NCBI GenBank assembly: GCA_014706295.1
Contig: JACSVZ010000022.1
Location: 11,922,830 to 11,986,829 of the forward strand
Direction of reading: 5' to 3'
Source of the DNA: Lycocorax pyrrhopterus obiensis
Taxonomy: Eukaryota > Chordata > Aves > Passeriformes > Paradisaeidae
Length of the DNA: 64,000 bases
In this document: one piece after another, positions 34,309 through 46,694 of the stretch
Numbering within the stretch: position 1 is the stretch's first letter
Layout of the letters: each line of letters starts with the position of its first letter
The notes under the pieces: generated by a model
The model's database searches: none
What the model was told of the DNA's origin: nothing
What the model saw: the letters and a program-made list of their open reading frames with translations, nothing else
Program-made: the position numbers and the translations under genes

Positions 34309-37300
34309 AATCGACCTCAAACGTTTGCATTTTTGTTTTGCAAAGTGCTTTGAGATCCTCATACCAAAGGTAGCGTAAGTGCAGCGTACATCCTCTTATA
34401 TCCTTGAAAACCCATCCAGTATGATTTTGCCCTCTTTTTTATTTCCATAGAGTCTTCTGGGCTCATTCTTGTGGCTCCTCCACACAAAGCCCTGGTTGGT
34501 GACAGTGGCCTTGAATAGGGGAGCAAACCCACCCAGGACTCCAGGAGTACCAAAGATGTGCTCACATTTATATCAATTAAAAGATACTTATGAGAGTCAG
34601 AATCTCCTCTTCTTTTTTTTTTTCTTTCTCCTTTTTTTTTTTTAATTAAAAATGTCAGGATTCAAACTTTACATGGGATTTGTGATGGCTCCAATTCCCA
34701 GTTGGCATGTGTGAGGCAGCACCCAGGAGATTCGAGGTTTCCATGACATCATACGGTAACTGTGAGCCTAACAGTTAATTAAATACTATATCCATGTATT
34801 CTAGTTAATTGATGCTTCCTTTACATGGTTTATTGTGCTGCAAACTGGTATTGCTTCTGTCTCAGTGAGCAAACACAGAGAGGGAGCGGGAGAAGGAGAC
34901 GGTGGGATGCTCCCGCTGGCGGCTGGGGAGAGGGAGCTGTTGGCACACGGCTCCGTGCCCAGGGGCATCCTCGAGGAGAGCCCAGCGTCACCTGCACACC
35001 CGGGGCTGGAGGTGGCTCTGCGGGTCAGATGGAGATCTTTTATGAATGAGCTGAGCCGAGCCTTGGGAATGAAGTGCAGGCACAAGCAATCTGTGCCTTT
35101 TTTTTTTTTTCAAGTCCAGCTTTTTCTGGGGTTTCTGTTTGTGCAGACGAGGACGCGCAGAGGAGGGTGCTCCCTTAGGTTTATGCAGTGCGCAAATGTG
35201 GCATCACCTCTGTGACAACTGTCCTGCAGGAATGTGGCTCTGCCCAGACCAGAATGTGGGATAAAGCTGGACCTCTCCTGCACGTTGGCCTTAAGGGAGG
35301 GGAAAAAAATATCATCTTTATTTTTTCAGCAAGTAGATGTATTTGAAGTCAGGCAATCCAGCTTTGTTGCGAGTTGGTAACATAACACGATCTGGCAGCA
35401 GGATCTGAGCACTGACCTCCAGCAGCACACCTCAGTCTCTGGCAGCTTTCCTAGAGGGTGCTGAATCCCTCAAGAAAAAGCCAAGCCCAGGTGGGCTGCT
35501 GTGGTCAGGCCACCTGCAGAAAAGGGCAGGGCACATCACCAGGCTCGCCTGCAGAGGTGAGCACAGTGTTAAATGATGTGCCCACAGCGAGCACGACCTT
35601 GTCCACTGACAACACAGCCGTGTCAGTGTGGAAAGATGATAAAAATTCATAGCACCCACAAAAATTCTGCCTGATATTTGCCCCTTTTCCCTGCCCAGCT
35701 CCTGCTGGCAAAAGTCCAGGTCTGCCTTATCCTGCTTGTGTGCCTCAGGGTGTACTCACCTGTTCTTAAGCTTGAGGCTGAAATGCTGCTGCAAGGAAGA
35801 AAGAAAATATTTTTGTTTCGGGGATTTCAATCCAGAATGTAATTTCAGCAGCTTTTTACCAGGAGTTCATTTGGCTCATAGTCTCAGACTCTGACGGATT
35901 TTCTAGTCTCCTGATCTGACCTTCCGCAGCACTGGGGTGATTTTTGTGCCTGTGTGTGGGAAGGAGAAGGGGATTTGTTCAATGCTGAAACAAGACTGAG
36001 AGCATTTAATTCACAGACGATGAAAAAACCCCTGTTTTTGGCTTAGACTCCGGATGTGAAGCTCTAAGACACATCTGTATGCTGCTGTGCATTGCTGATA
36101 CTGGAGATCCTAAAGCATTGAGACACTGTCAAGTTGGCACCAGGAGCATTTCTTCACTTAAACTCCCAAGGAAAACTATTCTGGATGTTTCAAATGAGAA
36201 TGTTTAGAGAAAAGTGTCACACCCTATGTGAAAACCAAACACTGGTTGCCTTTTCTCTCTTCCTCTTTGTCCTCTTCCCTTCTCACCTTTTCTTTCTCAC
36301 CAAATGTATCATTTCTCTTCTAAAAGAAGGTGGGATACTACAAGCGTGATGAGAAACATTTCTATGGATGACATTGTAGGGTTTCCATGTTTACTCTCTC
36401 ATAGCAACTTCCAGGGTGTGTTTTTTCAAGCTCACAGCCCTTGTCCACTTGCAGCTCCATACTTCTGGTGAGGTGAAGAAACACTTGGAGAGCCATCACC
36501 CCCAGAATGTTTGCTTGTTGCTGCTGGCCTGGCCTTCTTCCAAAAGTCAAAGTGTCCCCAGCCCCATGAACAGACACTGTAGGTGAAGCCAGTTCAGATG
36601 GAGGGAGAAATGAAAGACATTTACATCCCATCGCAGTAATACCCCTCCAAATTATCACCTCTCTGATCCTACCACCATGCCAAGTGCTGCAATGGTGGTG
36701 CACTTTGGAAAATGCTGTCTTCTATTAAAGGTAGGTATTTTTTTCTGTAATTCTCTTTAGTGTTGCCTTTAGAGGCCCCTCTATGTGGCTCCTTTCACTT
36801 CTAATTACTGCACTAGGAGATTACAGTGTGGTGCTGGCGACAGAGAGAGAGAGGAAGGGGGAGGAATGGGATGGTGGAGAGGGAAAGATTTCTGTGGTAA
36901 TTTGCATTTAAAGCTGGCACTCAGCATTATATCTCCCTGTTCACCCATTGTCTATAAACATTTTAGCTCTTCCTTCTGCCTCATCAGAATGAATTAAGCA
37001 TTTTCATTGCACCACCAGCCTAATTAGAGTCATTTACTATGTTGACACAAAGGGTTTTTTTATGAGCATCTCAGCTTTAATACACTACAGAAACATTGGA
37101 AACCTCCGATCAAAAGGTAAATGTTTGGGGGTCAGAGATATTTTTCAACATTCTCCCAAGAATACAAACAACTTCCTGGGGAGGTGACGTGTGCTCGCAG
37201 CTCTGCCGGGGCTGCGGGGAGCTGGGGCACTCGTGCTGCTCCTGCCTCCCACTTGCACTTGTTGAAAGGGCTTGGTTCAGCACAGAGGTGGCTTCACGTT

Positions 37301-39310
37301 CTGCAGGTGCTGAGCAGCACAAAGGCTTTGGTGGGTGAAGCCAAAGGGCAGGTCCTTGGCATGGATGGAGGGGGCACAGAGATGGGCTGCTCTGAGCCTG
37401 AAAAGTCTCTGCACGTTGAGCACATTCGACTCATGATGGTTCTCAGGGCTTCCTTGGAGCTGGGATCTTCACATGGGCAAGCCATGCACTGAGGCATTGA
37501 GATTTTGGAGGGGTGTTCATGCCTCATAGGCAAAATATCAAGTGAACCAATGCACAACCTCTTGCACCCTCCATCAGGAGAAGGTAGCAGGGTGTCAATT
37601 ATTCTGGACGCACACTGAAGAGATGGCTGTGTCCTTATTTAAAGCCTGGAGGCTTTGACTCTCTCTAGCCTGATTTTCAGACCTGTTGTATTGGCATAGG
37701 AAAATTACGTCACCCGCAGCCAAACCCAAGAGAGTAGGAAATGGTTTCATCTTGGTTTCAGAGTTCAGAGATGCAAGTGCTCTGTCACAACAGTGTCACC
37801 TTTGTGCTGAGTGAATTAGTCACACCTCAGAAATCTGCCACAGATCTTAGGAATTTGTGTATGTTTACAGGATTGCAAATATTTTCCGCTAGTTATGCGA
37901 GTCATATTTACCAGTTTAGAGTCCTCGGGTTCAGCTTTTCCAAATTGCTGTGACATTTCACATCTTTATCGTGTCTGATCTCTTCTTGGATTGTTTCTAT
38001 AAAGATGTATTTGCTCAAGGCAGGAAGCTCATGTTGCTGGTAAAGAAGGTTGGATGTTCTGAGCCTTCTCTTCACCAGGCTGTACTGTCCTGGCTTTCTC
38101 AGCCTTTCCTTGTAGGAAACACACTCTGGGCCCTTCGCCATGCTTGTGGTCCTTCACTGAACTTCCTGTGTATTCACATCTCTCTTGTATTGGGGAACCT
38201 GGTGCTGCTGGAGAAGTTCCATGCAGGAGAACAGCTTGAATAGTTGAGGTTCTTCCAGTTATAATCATGATTCCAGCCATGATCCACACCAGGACATCTC
38301 TGGATCCCACCTCTTCCAGAGCAGCTCTGTGGTGCTCCTGACTGTTGTGTAATACAGGAATTGCTTTGCAACAGTCCATGAGATCAGTTGCCCTGTGTTT
38401 TACTCTGTCTAAAAATAACGTGTAGTAGATGTGAGTAGAGAGAACGAGAACCTAACTCAGCTTTCTGGACCTTTAAGGAGCTTTGGTTTCTTTTTATGTT
38501 TAAATGCAATGTTTGCTTGGTCTGCAGGACTGGCTGCAGTTTCTATGGGGTTTAATGCTTTCTCTGTGGGGACAGTGTTCTTTTTCCTAGTAGTAGCTGC
38601 TTTTATCTTTAGGAAAGGGGAGCTGAACATCCTAATCTTCTAGAATCCCTGTCACCAGATCCTAGAGCAGCCCTTGCTCTGCATCCCCTCTCCAATGCTG
38701 CTGCCACGCCCACCGCTCCATGGGACCAGAGCTGTCCTCACCCCATGGGCTGTGCAGCACGGTGCAAATCAAGGGGCACCTACAACCTGTAAGTTAAGAG
38801 TGTGAATGTAAATCTTTCCTTGTGGTAAGAGCTGTTATTACCTCACATGCTGTGTAAAACCCTTCTCTCCCCTCCTTGCGTGCGGTGCCGGAGCTCTCCC
38901 GTGTTCCCGTGTGTCCCTGTCTGTGTCCATGTGTAGGCACACATAAGCTGGTCACGAGCTTGTTCTCTTCTGGGAAATTAAATACTTATTTCCATAATCC
39001 TGCCAGGCCTAGATAAAGCCTGATGCTTCCCCTGAACTCCTTAAACCAGTTGCTGTGCTCAGATGCATTTGTGCCCTGTGCTGTCCAGGTTAGGGCCAAA
39101 TTTCAGCCAGAGTGAATAGTTCCTACAGCACCTAAGAGCAGCAGGATGGTCTGGAGGAGAAGCCTGATCTTAGAAATGTATCCCTGGGATCACCAGAGCC
39201 TCAGGCATCTCTAGCTACATCTGCATCTTGTAATTATTCTACAGACTACAAGGAAAAGCGAAGTGTTGCTTTAATTTACACATTTTCTGGCCTCTCTGCA
39301 TTTGTTTCTT
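34309..39310. other. Unique noncoding DNA, no gene recognised
   Basis: T-rich simple sequence lies at 34610-34650. The block at about 34700-34850 is AT-rich and constrained-looking with several TTAATTAA-like cores, and 36740-37070 looks similar. A mild GC rise occurs at 34880-35020. Open frames of up to 126 codons overlap on both strands; none shows a known domain or plausible splice borders. Confidence 0.4.
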
Positions 39311-39485
39311 AGTCAGAGACTAATGGTTAGACCACTGCACTGGAACCCAGGAGACCTCATTTATTTCAGGCTATACTACCAGCCTGCTGGGGAGCTCTGA
39401 CTGAGCCTTTCCCTTCCCTCTGCTGCTTCTTCCCCTCCACAAAGAGGAGGTAGCAATGGTGAACTTGTTTGTAAAGTTTCTGATA
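39311..39485 (+). repeat. Old tRNA-derived SINE (MIR/CORE-SINE-like)
   Basis: The head TAATGGTTAGACCACTGCAC followed by TGGAACCCAGGAGACCT matches the tRNA-like promoter region of amniote SINEs, with an A-box-like TGGTTAGA and the 'GGGAGACCT' part before box B. Next come CTGACTGAGCCTTTCCCTTC, a pyrimidine-rich stretch, and GAACTTGTTTGTAAAGTTTC, in the order seen in these elements ('cacttc...ctcagtttcc...' then 'cttgtaaagcgctt'). Divergence is high, so the copy is ancient. Confidence 0.55.
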
Positions 39486-39711
39486 AAATAGCACCAAGTG
39501 AGATAAAATATTAATAACATAGTCCAGCAAAAAAAAAAAAGAAAAATTATTTTGGGCACCAAATTATTAGAGGGGTCAGTTAGTTAACACGTTATTTACA
39601 TGCCAGTAGTAGGGGAGAAATTGCTTTTTGCTTTATTGCTTTCTTTTAATCACTCTGCTGAATGCTTTGAGTGTCCAGAGACCCAAAACTCAGCACCAGG
39701 GCTAAGGTGGC

Positions 39712-39885
39712 CGAGAGCAGAGCCTGGAGGAAGGGGGAGAGAGAGCAAGGGTGGGGGCTGAAGAGGAGGGGAAGGTGTTAGAGAGGGAATATTGGATGGG
39801 AAAATAGAGCAGAGTGGGCAGATTGGAGAGCGACAGATTGTGAAAGCGGGGGAGAGAGAGAGAGAGAGAGGGGAGAAGAGATCCT
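39712..39885 (+). repeat. Polypurine tract with (GA)n core
   Basis: About 170 bases are strongly purine-biased on the plus strand. They include an uninterrupted GA microsatellite at 39852-39870. Such tracts can adopt triplex (H-DNA) structure and are often nucleosome-poor. The antisense Leu/Ser/Pro-rich frames are artefacts of the tract. Confidence 0.7.
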
Positions 39886-39889
39886 ATTA

Positions 39890-41495
39890 GAAATACCATG
39901 TGTGTGCCTGCATCGAGGGCTGTGCACGCAGGGAGGAAGGGTTGCGGCGTCTCCTGGAATATTATTCAAGCAATCACATGAATCCTGTATTAGATAACTC
40001 CTCTGGTTGGTTAGCGCTGCGAGGGCTGTAAACGTGTTCTGCTTTAATCCCAGACACAGCACGTTCTTAATCTCAAGCGCATCAGGCTTTTCCTGGAGGG
40101 TTCTGGGGGGCTGCGTTTTTTCAGGAGCAGGGGAGATGCAGGAGTTCAGGGTCTCTGCAGCCTCGGGGTGCTCCTGCTCTTGGGGTTCATTCACCATCAG
40201 CTCTCCGGGACTGAGGAGTTTGTTCTGCCTGGGAAAATGGCTACTGCCCTGACACTACGTGTTGGGGGCGAGCTTGGTGGGGAATAGCCTCCTGGAAAAT
40301 GTGGCGTTTCGAAAGAGGATTAGAAAGCCCCCAAGCCTTCCTCCTAAATTGTTGAAAAATCAAACTTAAAGGGACTGTGTTAAACAGGCGAAACAAGAGA
40401 AATGTTGAAATCGGACTCAAAACCCCGTATTGACACCATCAGCCTTAATTTACCCCAGAGTACAGAAATAAAAATTCATAGAGACATGATGAAAGGCTGA
40501 GAGTATCAGACAAGAATCCAGAGACTTAACCCTGAATTTACTGCTCCCGCAATGGGTTTGCGCTCAGAATATTTTCCATTGTGCAGATGTAGATTTCCCG
40601 GTTTGTATTTGTGTGGTGAGATTTTTTTTTATAGTTTACTGAATTTGCAATGTGTCTTAGAACCAGAATAGATGCAGTTTGCTGTCATTTCTCTGTATGC
40701 GTGTGTGGATGTTCACATACATGTCTTTGAGCATTTTTACGTCGGTATCATTCACAATATAAGAACAATAATTATGTTGCTCTTGCTCCTGTGTAGATTT
40801 TGAGTTAAAATGCTTTTCACAGCTCGGGGATGTACATTTTACCCAGTATAACATTATTTAAAAAAAAAAAATCATCCTCCAAGTAGAAAAGGAGAATTTG
40901 ATTCACATGGAAGGGGGACAAAGTGAATTGGCAAATTGTGGGCAGGTGCTGGGCCAGCTTCCTCCACATGAATTTGTTAATGCGTCTTAATCCTGACCTG
41001 TAACACCCTGCCTGGCTAATGCTGTGGCCTCTCATGACCAGGAATTGCAGACTGCTGAGTTGTGTGGCACTGGGCTGGGATTTTGTCTTTTTCTTTCATT
41101 TTTTTCCCTGTGTTGTACGTTGCTGACTACATTTCATTTGTGACCTAGATAGGATTTGAATCCAATTCTCTAAATTTTTTTGTGAGAATGGAATTACTCC
41201 ACTTCTCTTTGTGTGCATGTACATCTATGCTTGCACATTGCCCCCTGTGAAGAAATTTCCACTGCACAGAGATGAAAAAGTGTTATTTTGAAACAGAGCC
41301 CCCAATCTATATTTCTTTAAATTGAACGTGACAGCTTAACACGCTCCCCTTCCTTTTCTTTTGCTGCTCTCTTAATTTGTAAATGGGTAATTATTTGTTG
41401 GGGGTTTTTCTTCAGATTTGGGTGGATGCAACGTGGAGCTGAGTGTTGCTATGCAGATTCCTGATTTTGATGGCAGGAACATAAAGCTCTGCAAA
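39890..41495. other. Unique noncoding DNA, no gene recognised
   Basis: The sequence at about 39955-40115 and 40880-41030 looks constrained: it is repeat-free and includes intact CpGs and homeodomain-type cores. The rest is AT-rich with poly-A/T runs. No gene or transposable element is recognised. Confidence 0.4.
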
Positions 41496-41712
41496 GAAGG
41501 GCGTCATCTCGGCAATCCGGGGATGCGCGCTCCGACTCGCGCCTGTGATTTCATCCTTGCAGCAGCGTTCCCCACCCCGATGACTCCCTGAGCCCAAACA
41601 GGGGCCGAATTTTGGGCTGCAAATGAGAAGATTAGGAGTTGGGATAATGGTGTTGACAGGGGGATGGCGGACACGCGGCGGGTTTGCGGGGGAAACGCCA
41701 CGTCGCGCTCCC
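41496..41712. promoter_or_regulatory. Short CpG cluster
   Basis: Roughly 20 CpG dinucleotides lie in just over 200 bases, within otherwise CpG-poor AT-rich DNA (for example GGATGCGCGCTCCGACTCGC and CACGTCGCGCTCCC). It may be a small unmethylated regulatory element or minor promoter. No splice donor or coding frame supports a first exon. Confidence 0.5.
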
Positions 41713-43044
41713 AAAATACAACTTGTGTCGGGAAGCATTGTCACTCCCAGTTTTCTGTGTTTTGGTGGAAAAGCAACTGTCTGTTTTTATAACTGCATAC
41801 CTATAAAAACATGTAAATATATGCATCATCCAGCAAAATAATAGAGAAACCAGTACATCCATGGAGTTTATATAACGGAAACCGAGCATTTTTTCGTTTG
41901 CACTTGAAAATAATGCAGACTTCCCCTACACAGTTATAGTCTGTCTAATTTGTCCTCTTTCACTATTTTTCTCTTTTTTTTTGCTCACAAGTTGCTGAAT
42001 TGAACAAACGGTATTGAAGTCAGTGTTGTCCCTACCCCGCTGTACACTCTGCCTTTTTCTGCATGTTTTTCCTTCAGTTGCTGACAAAGGCAGGAGCCCA
42101 AATGCTGGGTGATTATGGTCAGGTTTTCCAATCTTTCCATCGGATGTATTACTTCAAACTATTAATAACTCCATTCCAGGAGAGTCATAACTGTCATGTA
42201 AATGCATCTTTCCCTGTATACATAATACAGGAACCTGAGAGAGTTTTCAGAACAAGCCAAAGAACATGGTGAAAATTAATGTGTTTTCCCAGGTTAGGTT
42301 GTAAGGACTGAATTCACAAATGTGGACTTTTTTTTTTTTTGGCCAACAATTTTTCATTTATTTTTAATTTAATCACATGTTTTAGTTTTCAGGCACATTC
42401 TGAAAAATGGTCTTTATAAAATATGCAGTCCTCTTCACGGTCTTATTACATCACTACTGCACTGGGAGAGACATCTCTCTAAATTGAAAACCATCTTTAA
42501 TGAATTGTTGTTTTATTTTAGGATCCCTTTACATTTCCTAGAACATTCAGTCTGAGTTGTCTGTCTGAAGGAATTCTGACCTAACAAATCAAAATAAAAA
42601 AATATTCTGCAGCCCTTGACCTGGCTCACAACAACTCCCTGTGTTATAAAACAAAGGGCTGTGGTGATGGGGGGAAATCCCACTGTGAAGTAGAAAATCA
42701 GCACTATTGCTTAGCTGTGGATTTGGAATTAAATCACACGTGGGATTTAAAAATTTGATGGAAAACTGTGACCTTCTGCCTTACCTGCAACTGTCGTGGA
42801 AGACAGTGACCCTAGAAGAACGTGATTTATTGGTGAGATAAAGTGAGCTGTAAAATATGAGGAGGATGGGTTATTGTCAGTAAAAAGCATAAAGACAAGG
42901 GAAAAAAAAAATCTAAACCTTAATTGTCGGTGAAGGAAATATAGAGGAGGAAAGAGGGAGATGAAGGGGAGAACGAGAGCATCCCCAGTGGCAAAATGGT
43001 TAAAAGAGATGACTAAAATCCAGGAAAAAATCAAGCAGTCAAGT
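41713..43044. other. Unique noncoding DNA, no gene recognised
   Basis: AT-rich unique sequence with short T runs. No repeat family, exon or structured element was recognised. Confidence 0.4.
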
Positions 43045-43293
43045 AGTTAATTGACTTTGCTTTAATCAGCCCAATGAATATTCATTAGTGTGCTGGTCCT
43101 AATCATGGGGGCCATGTTGTCCGCATTTAGCAAGCGCACGCTCAGCATCATGCATGCCTCAACAGCTTCCCTTCCTCTCCGCACTGACATTAAATTTAGA
43201 GGCTTTGCGCCTTCCCAGCTCGAAGGGAGCGGGATTGGCCCAGCTGCTCGCTCCGAGATGCCATAGCAACCCCTGGCTCGTTGCCTTGGAAAC
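43045..43293. promoter_or_regulatory. Homeodomain/POU/RFX-rich candidate enhancer
   Basis: AGTTAATTGAC and TTTAATCAG sites precede AATGAATATTCATT (43073-43086), a perfect 14-bp palindrome with the POU MORE-like ATGAATATTCAT at its centre. TCCTAATCATGG follows. At the right end CCATAGCAAC (43261-43270) and GTTGCCTTGGAAAC (43280-43293) resemble RFX X-boxes; the second differs at one base from GTTGCCATGGAAAC. CpGs such as GTCCGC and AGCGCACGC persist. The block ends in T-rich simple sequence (43295-43322). About 450 bases downstream the CpG-rich, donor-bearing segment begins, so a promoter-proximal enhancer is plausible. Confidence 0.5.
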
Positions 43294-43748
43294 ATTTTTT
43301 TTTTAATTTTTTTTTTTTTTTTGTGAGGGCCTGAGCCAGTAATCCATAGGCTTAACGTAGAAAATATGTCTTTGTGGGGCATGTGTGTGTAGATATAGAG
43401 ATGTAAGGCAGAGATTGAATGGGCGGAAGGCGAGCGTGTCTTCCATTGTGCGGCTTTCACGACGGGAGTGGGGTGAGGGATCTCCTCCTCCACAGCCCAA
43501 GCTCTGCTGTGGGTTATGAGCTTTACATTTTTTATTTTATTTTATTTAAATTAAAAATGCATCACCTCTCTCGGTTCATTTCCAGACCCGCTCAAAGGGA
43601 GGAGGAATATTCCTCTCTGCCGTAACACTCCCCTCCCCACCCCAGGAAGAAGCAGCGAGTGTTTTAAGGGCTATAGGACCCTATTATCCACATCGAGTTG
43701 AAGTTCGTCCTCCTGAAGGAGGTGGGTCTGGAAATGAGCTGCCCCATA

Positions 43749-43880
43749 AATCAATGGAGAAGTGCAGGCACGGAGCCGGAGTCACGGAGCGGTGAGTGCG
43801 GCTGCTGCTCCTCACGTTCCGGCTGCTTCTCCCTTCGCGCGAGCAGGGGGAGGCTCCTGCCGGAGATTGGTTCAGCCAAC
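43749..43880 (+). promoter_or_regulatory. CpG-rich segment with a consensus splice donor (possible first exon)
   Basis: CpG density rises sharply over about 130 bases. Within it GAGCG|GTGAGTGCGG gives an intron start GTGAGT at 43792, a near-perfect 5' splice site. A CpG-rich segment ending in such a donor is typical of a vertebrate first exon. The transcription start would lie upstream, and no TATA box is obvious. A frame through 43698-43791 is open but begins at a TTG, so coding is unproven. The nearest good acceptor downstream on the same strand is at 46,631. Confidence 0.35.
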
Positions 43881-43899
43881 GCAACTCCAATCCCACTCC

Positions 43900-46630
43900 A
43901 GCCTCTTAATATTCCAGATGTTGCTGGGGAAAAAATGATGATGTCCTGATCCTGGTGTTTTTAGGAGTAGTTTGTTTCTGCCTCCCTGAAAGCAAAATAT
44001 GAAAAGTCTCCAGCTGTGTCAGACCCAGCATCCTGGGTTTTAAAAATAGAATTTAAAAGGGAAAAAAACCCCAAAACCAAACAACAAACTACCCTGATAT
44101 ATTCAGAATGCCTGCAAGGAATTTTGGAGCTGGGAAATCCAAATGGTTAATGTTGTCTGGTAAATAAAGCTCATCCCTTAAAGCAAATAAAAAAAAAGTC
44201 CTGACCCAGTGAGGCATCATCTCCAATGGAACAAAACAGCTGCAGGGAAAATGCACAAAAACAACCCGTCCTCTTTGGACTTGGGCTGTGCGCGTGCGAG
44301 GTGCCTTGTAAAACGCTCAGGGTAAAGATGAAAGCTGCACAGGAATCCAGAAATAGTCCTGCAGAAGATTAAGCAATAGGTGCTTTCAAAAAAGCATTAG
44401 TAATTTCCTAATATTCTCTTCTACCGTGCCTTTTTTTTTTTTTTAATAGCTCTTAAGATAGAGCAGAAATGGCTACAAGAGAAAAGCTAATTCAGAAGCT
44501 GCGAGAGGAATTGGGTTTGGTCTCTACGAGAGGTTTTTTTTAATGTTTCTATTATCGTTATCTTAAATTATTCAAAAGTGTCATTTTGAGCTCACGGTGC
44601 AGGCGCATGGTTTAATGAAAGCAGATGAAGAAGGATCCTCCTTATTGAAAAAAAAACAGGGGGATCATTGTCCCATGTCCTTCCACCTGTGATGGGAAAG
44701 GTCCTGCTGGTTCAGCATCATGTGCTGGGGGGAGCATAAATGGGAAAGCGGGCTCATTTTTTTGGCCCATCAGGAAAATGTTCTGTAATGATGCTAAAAA
44801 TGTGGGGATATTCATGGCTGGTTCCCAGAGCAGCACAGAAAGTGGCAAACTTTATTTTCTCCTGATTCCCATGCCCTGAATGGCACCAAAACTCCATTAG
44901 AAATCTCTGGATGCTGTAGGGCTCAGGATGGCAGATTGGGTGCTGGCCAATTGTCCAGGCACCAGGTCTGGCCAGTGTGGGTGGGAAAATGTTTCTCCAC
45001 ATCTGTATCTGCGCATAAGAAGATAAGGTTAATCAGCCTCCAGTTCCACGTCAAAGAGAACTACTGTGGTTTGCAACGTTTTTAAGTGTGAAAGGAAAAA
45101 AACCTGCCACCCACGACCAAATGTCAAGATTGAATTCTGGTGGCTTGATCTCTGAGGTCTTCAGGAGCTTCCATCTGGCTCAGGCAGCCCTGCTGCCATC
45201 CTGAGCACAGTTCAGTGGGGGTCATTTCCGGCAGGAAAAGATGGATATTTCGGGAGGAAGAGACATTTAGGATGCCTTTTAGTGGGTTTTGCATTTGTTT
45301 CTTTGTCGCTTGGTTTTTGTAGTTTTGTGTTTGGTTTGCTTTGGTTTGGGTTTTTTTAATAAAATTTAAATTCACCAGTAATTATAGCTGCAAGAATGGA
45401 GAGGAGAGAGAATGGTGAAATGCATGAATCAAGAAAGAGTTGATTTAAAGCAGCCTATCAGAGCTCCTGGGAAAGATCATTTTATCCCAGGAAGCATCGA
45501 GGCAGAAGGACTCATAGGATCCAAGAGTGGCAGAGCACTGATGTGAGACGAAGAGCTCCTGGGGAGGGGGTAAGGAAGAAAAGTAGGTCAAAAAAATATT
45601 TACAGTGAATTTCCAGGGGAAATTTTTAATCTTGATAGATCCATTTCTCTACAAAAATAGGTTTAGGAAATTTCTCAAACGTGTTTAAGAAGTCCAGACC
45701 AAAGTACACTAGAGAAAATCCTTTACGTAGCCCTATTGAGTAGCATTTATTTTAAAAAATCGTAATGGGAATGATTTTATTTTGGTGTTCTGAATTTGTT
45801 GATTCAAATCTCCGAATTGAGTCTCTCTGCTTCCTTGTGGTTAATTTTGAGAGCTGTTGGTGGTCCATTGGAAAGACACGATCAATTAATTTTGTATGGG
45901 GAATATACAATCAAACACTGAGCATGGTGACACTGTCCCTTAGGCCAGTAGTGCCATGGGCTTGGCATCTCATCTTGGGGCTTTTCTGAGCTTTGAATCT
46001 GGTTTGTGCTGGTACAAGTGACTATGGAGGAAGGACAGGACTGTTCCTCTTGGAAATCAGCATAGAGGAGAAATAAAAAAGCCAATGAGCCCCTGCTCAC
46101 AAAGGCAAAGCAGCACGTGTTGCTTGGAGGACCCATTCTGCACTCAGAAATGGTTGAGTAGTTTGCCGTGGTGCTGGTGGAAGTGCATGAAATTGCCCTG
46201 GTTTGTATGAGGCATCATCCTGCAGGTTGTGCTGATGGTACCTGGAAATTCACCCTTTGTTAAGGTGTTGTTTTAATTGTCCTGTTGGGGAGCAGAAAAA
46301 TTTAGTGAGTTTGGTGATAAACTACCCCGATGAAGATGATGAGATGTCTCAGAGCAGTTTTGGGCCAGCCTCGGTTTCAAATGTGGCAAAAGGCAAGAAA
46401 GCAAAGAGCTGGAAGGAAAAGAACACTTCTCCAAGAGAATAAAGATCAAAGAGCTGTTCTTGTCTGACAAAAATGAGGATATACCTATGGAGAATATTTT
46501 TTTTGCAAAGTTTAATCTGAACAGCTGAAATACTATGCAAAGATAAAACTAAAGCATATACAGGTTTTTTAAAATGGTGTACTGATATAATTTCTTCTTT
46601 TGATTTGTTCTATTTTCTTTTTTCTCTTAG
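43900..46630. other. Unique noncoding DNA (possible intron)
   Basis: AT-rich sequence with A and T runs and no recognised repeat. It would be the first intron if the CpG-linked donor at 43,792 is spliced to the acceptor at 46,630. Open frames are at most 84 codons. A 61-codon plus-strand frame at 46257-46442 is acidic then lysine-rich but has no splice-supported borders. Confidence 0.4.
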
Positions 46631-46694
46631 CTACAAAGTATCCAGTGCTCTTGAGCAACAAGAAACCCTCAAGCCTAACCCACCAAAAGGCAAG
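46631..46694 (+). other. Candidate internal exon of an unidentified transcript
   Basis: The 64-bp segment is preceded by a strong polypyrimidine tract ending in TTTTTTCTCTTAG. A branch-point-like TACTGAT lies about 50 bases upstream of the acceptor. The segment ends AAG|GTAAGC, close to the donor consensus. Two of the three plus-strand frames are open across it (one begins Y-K-V-S-S-A-L-E-Q-Q), but 21 codons is too short to prove coding. The length is not a multiple of three. I do not recognise the peptide. It could be an exon of a large gene spanning this window, an exon of a lncRNA started from the 43.7 kb CpG segment, or a pseudo-exon. Confidence 0.4.
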
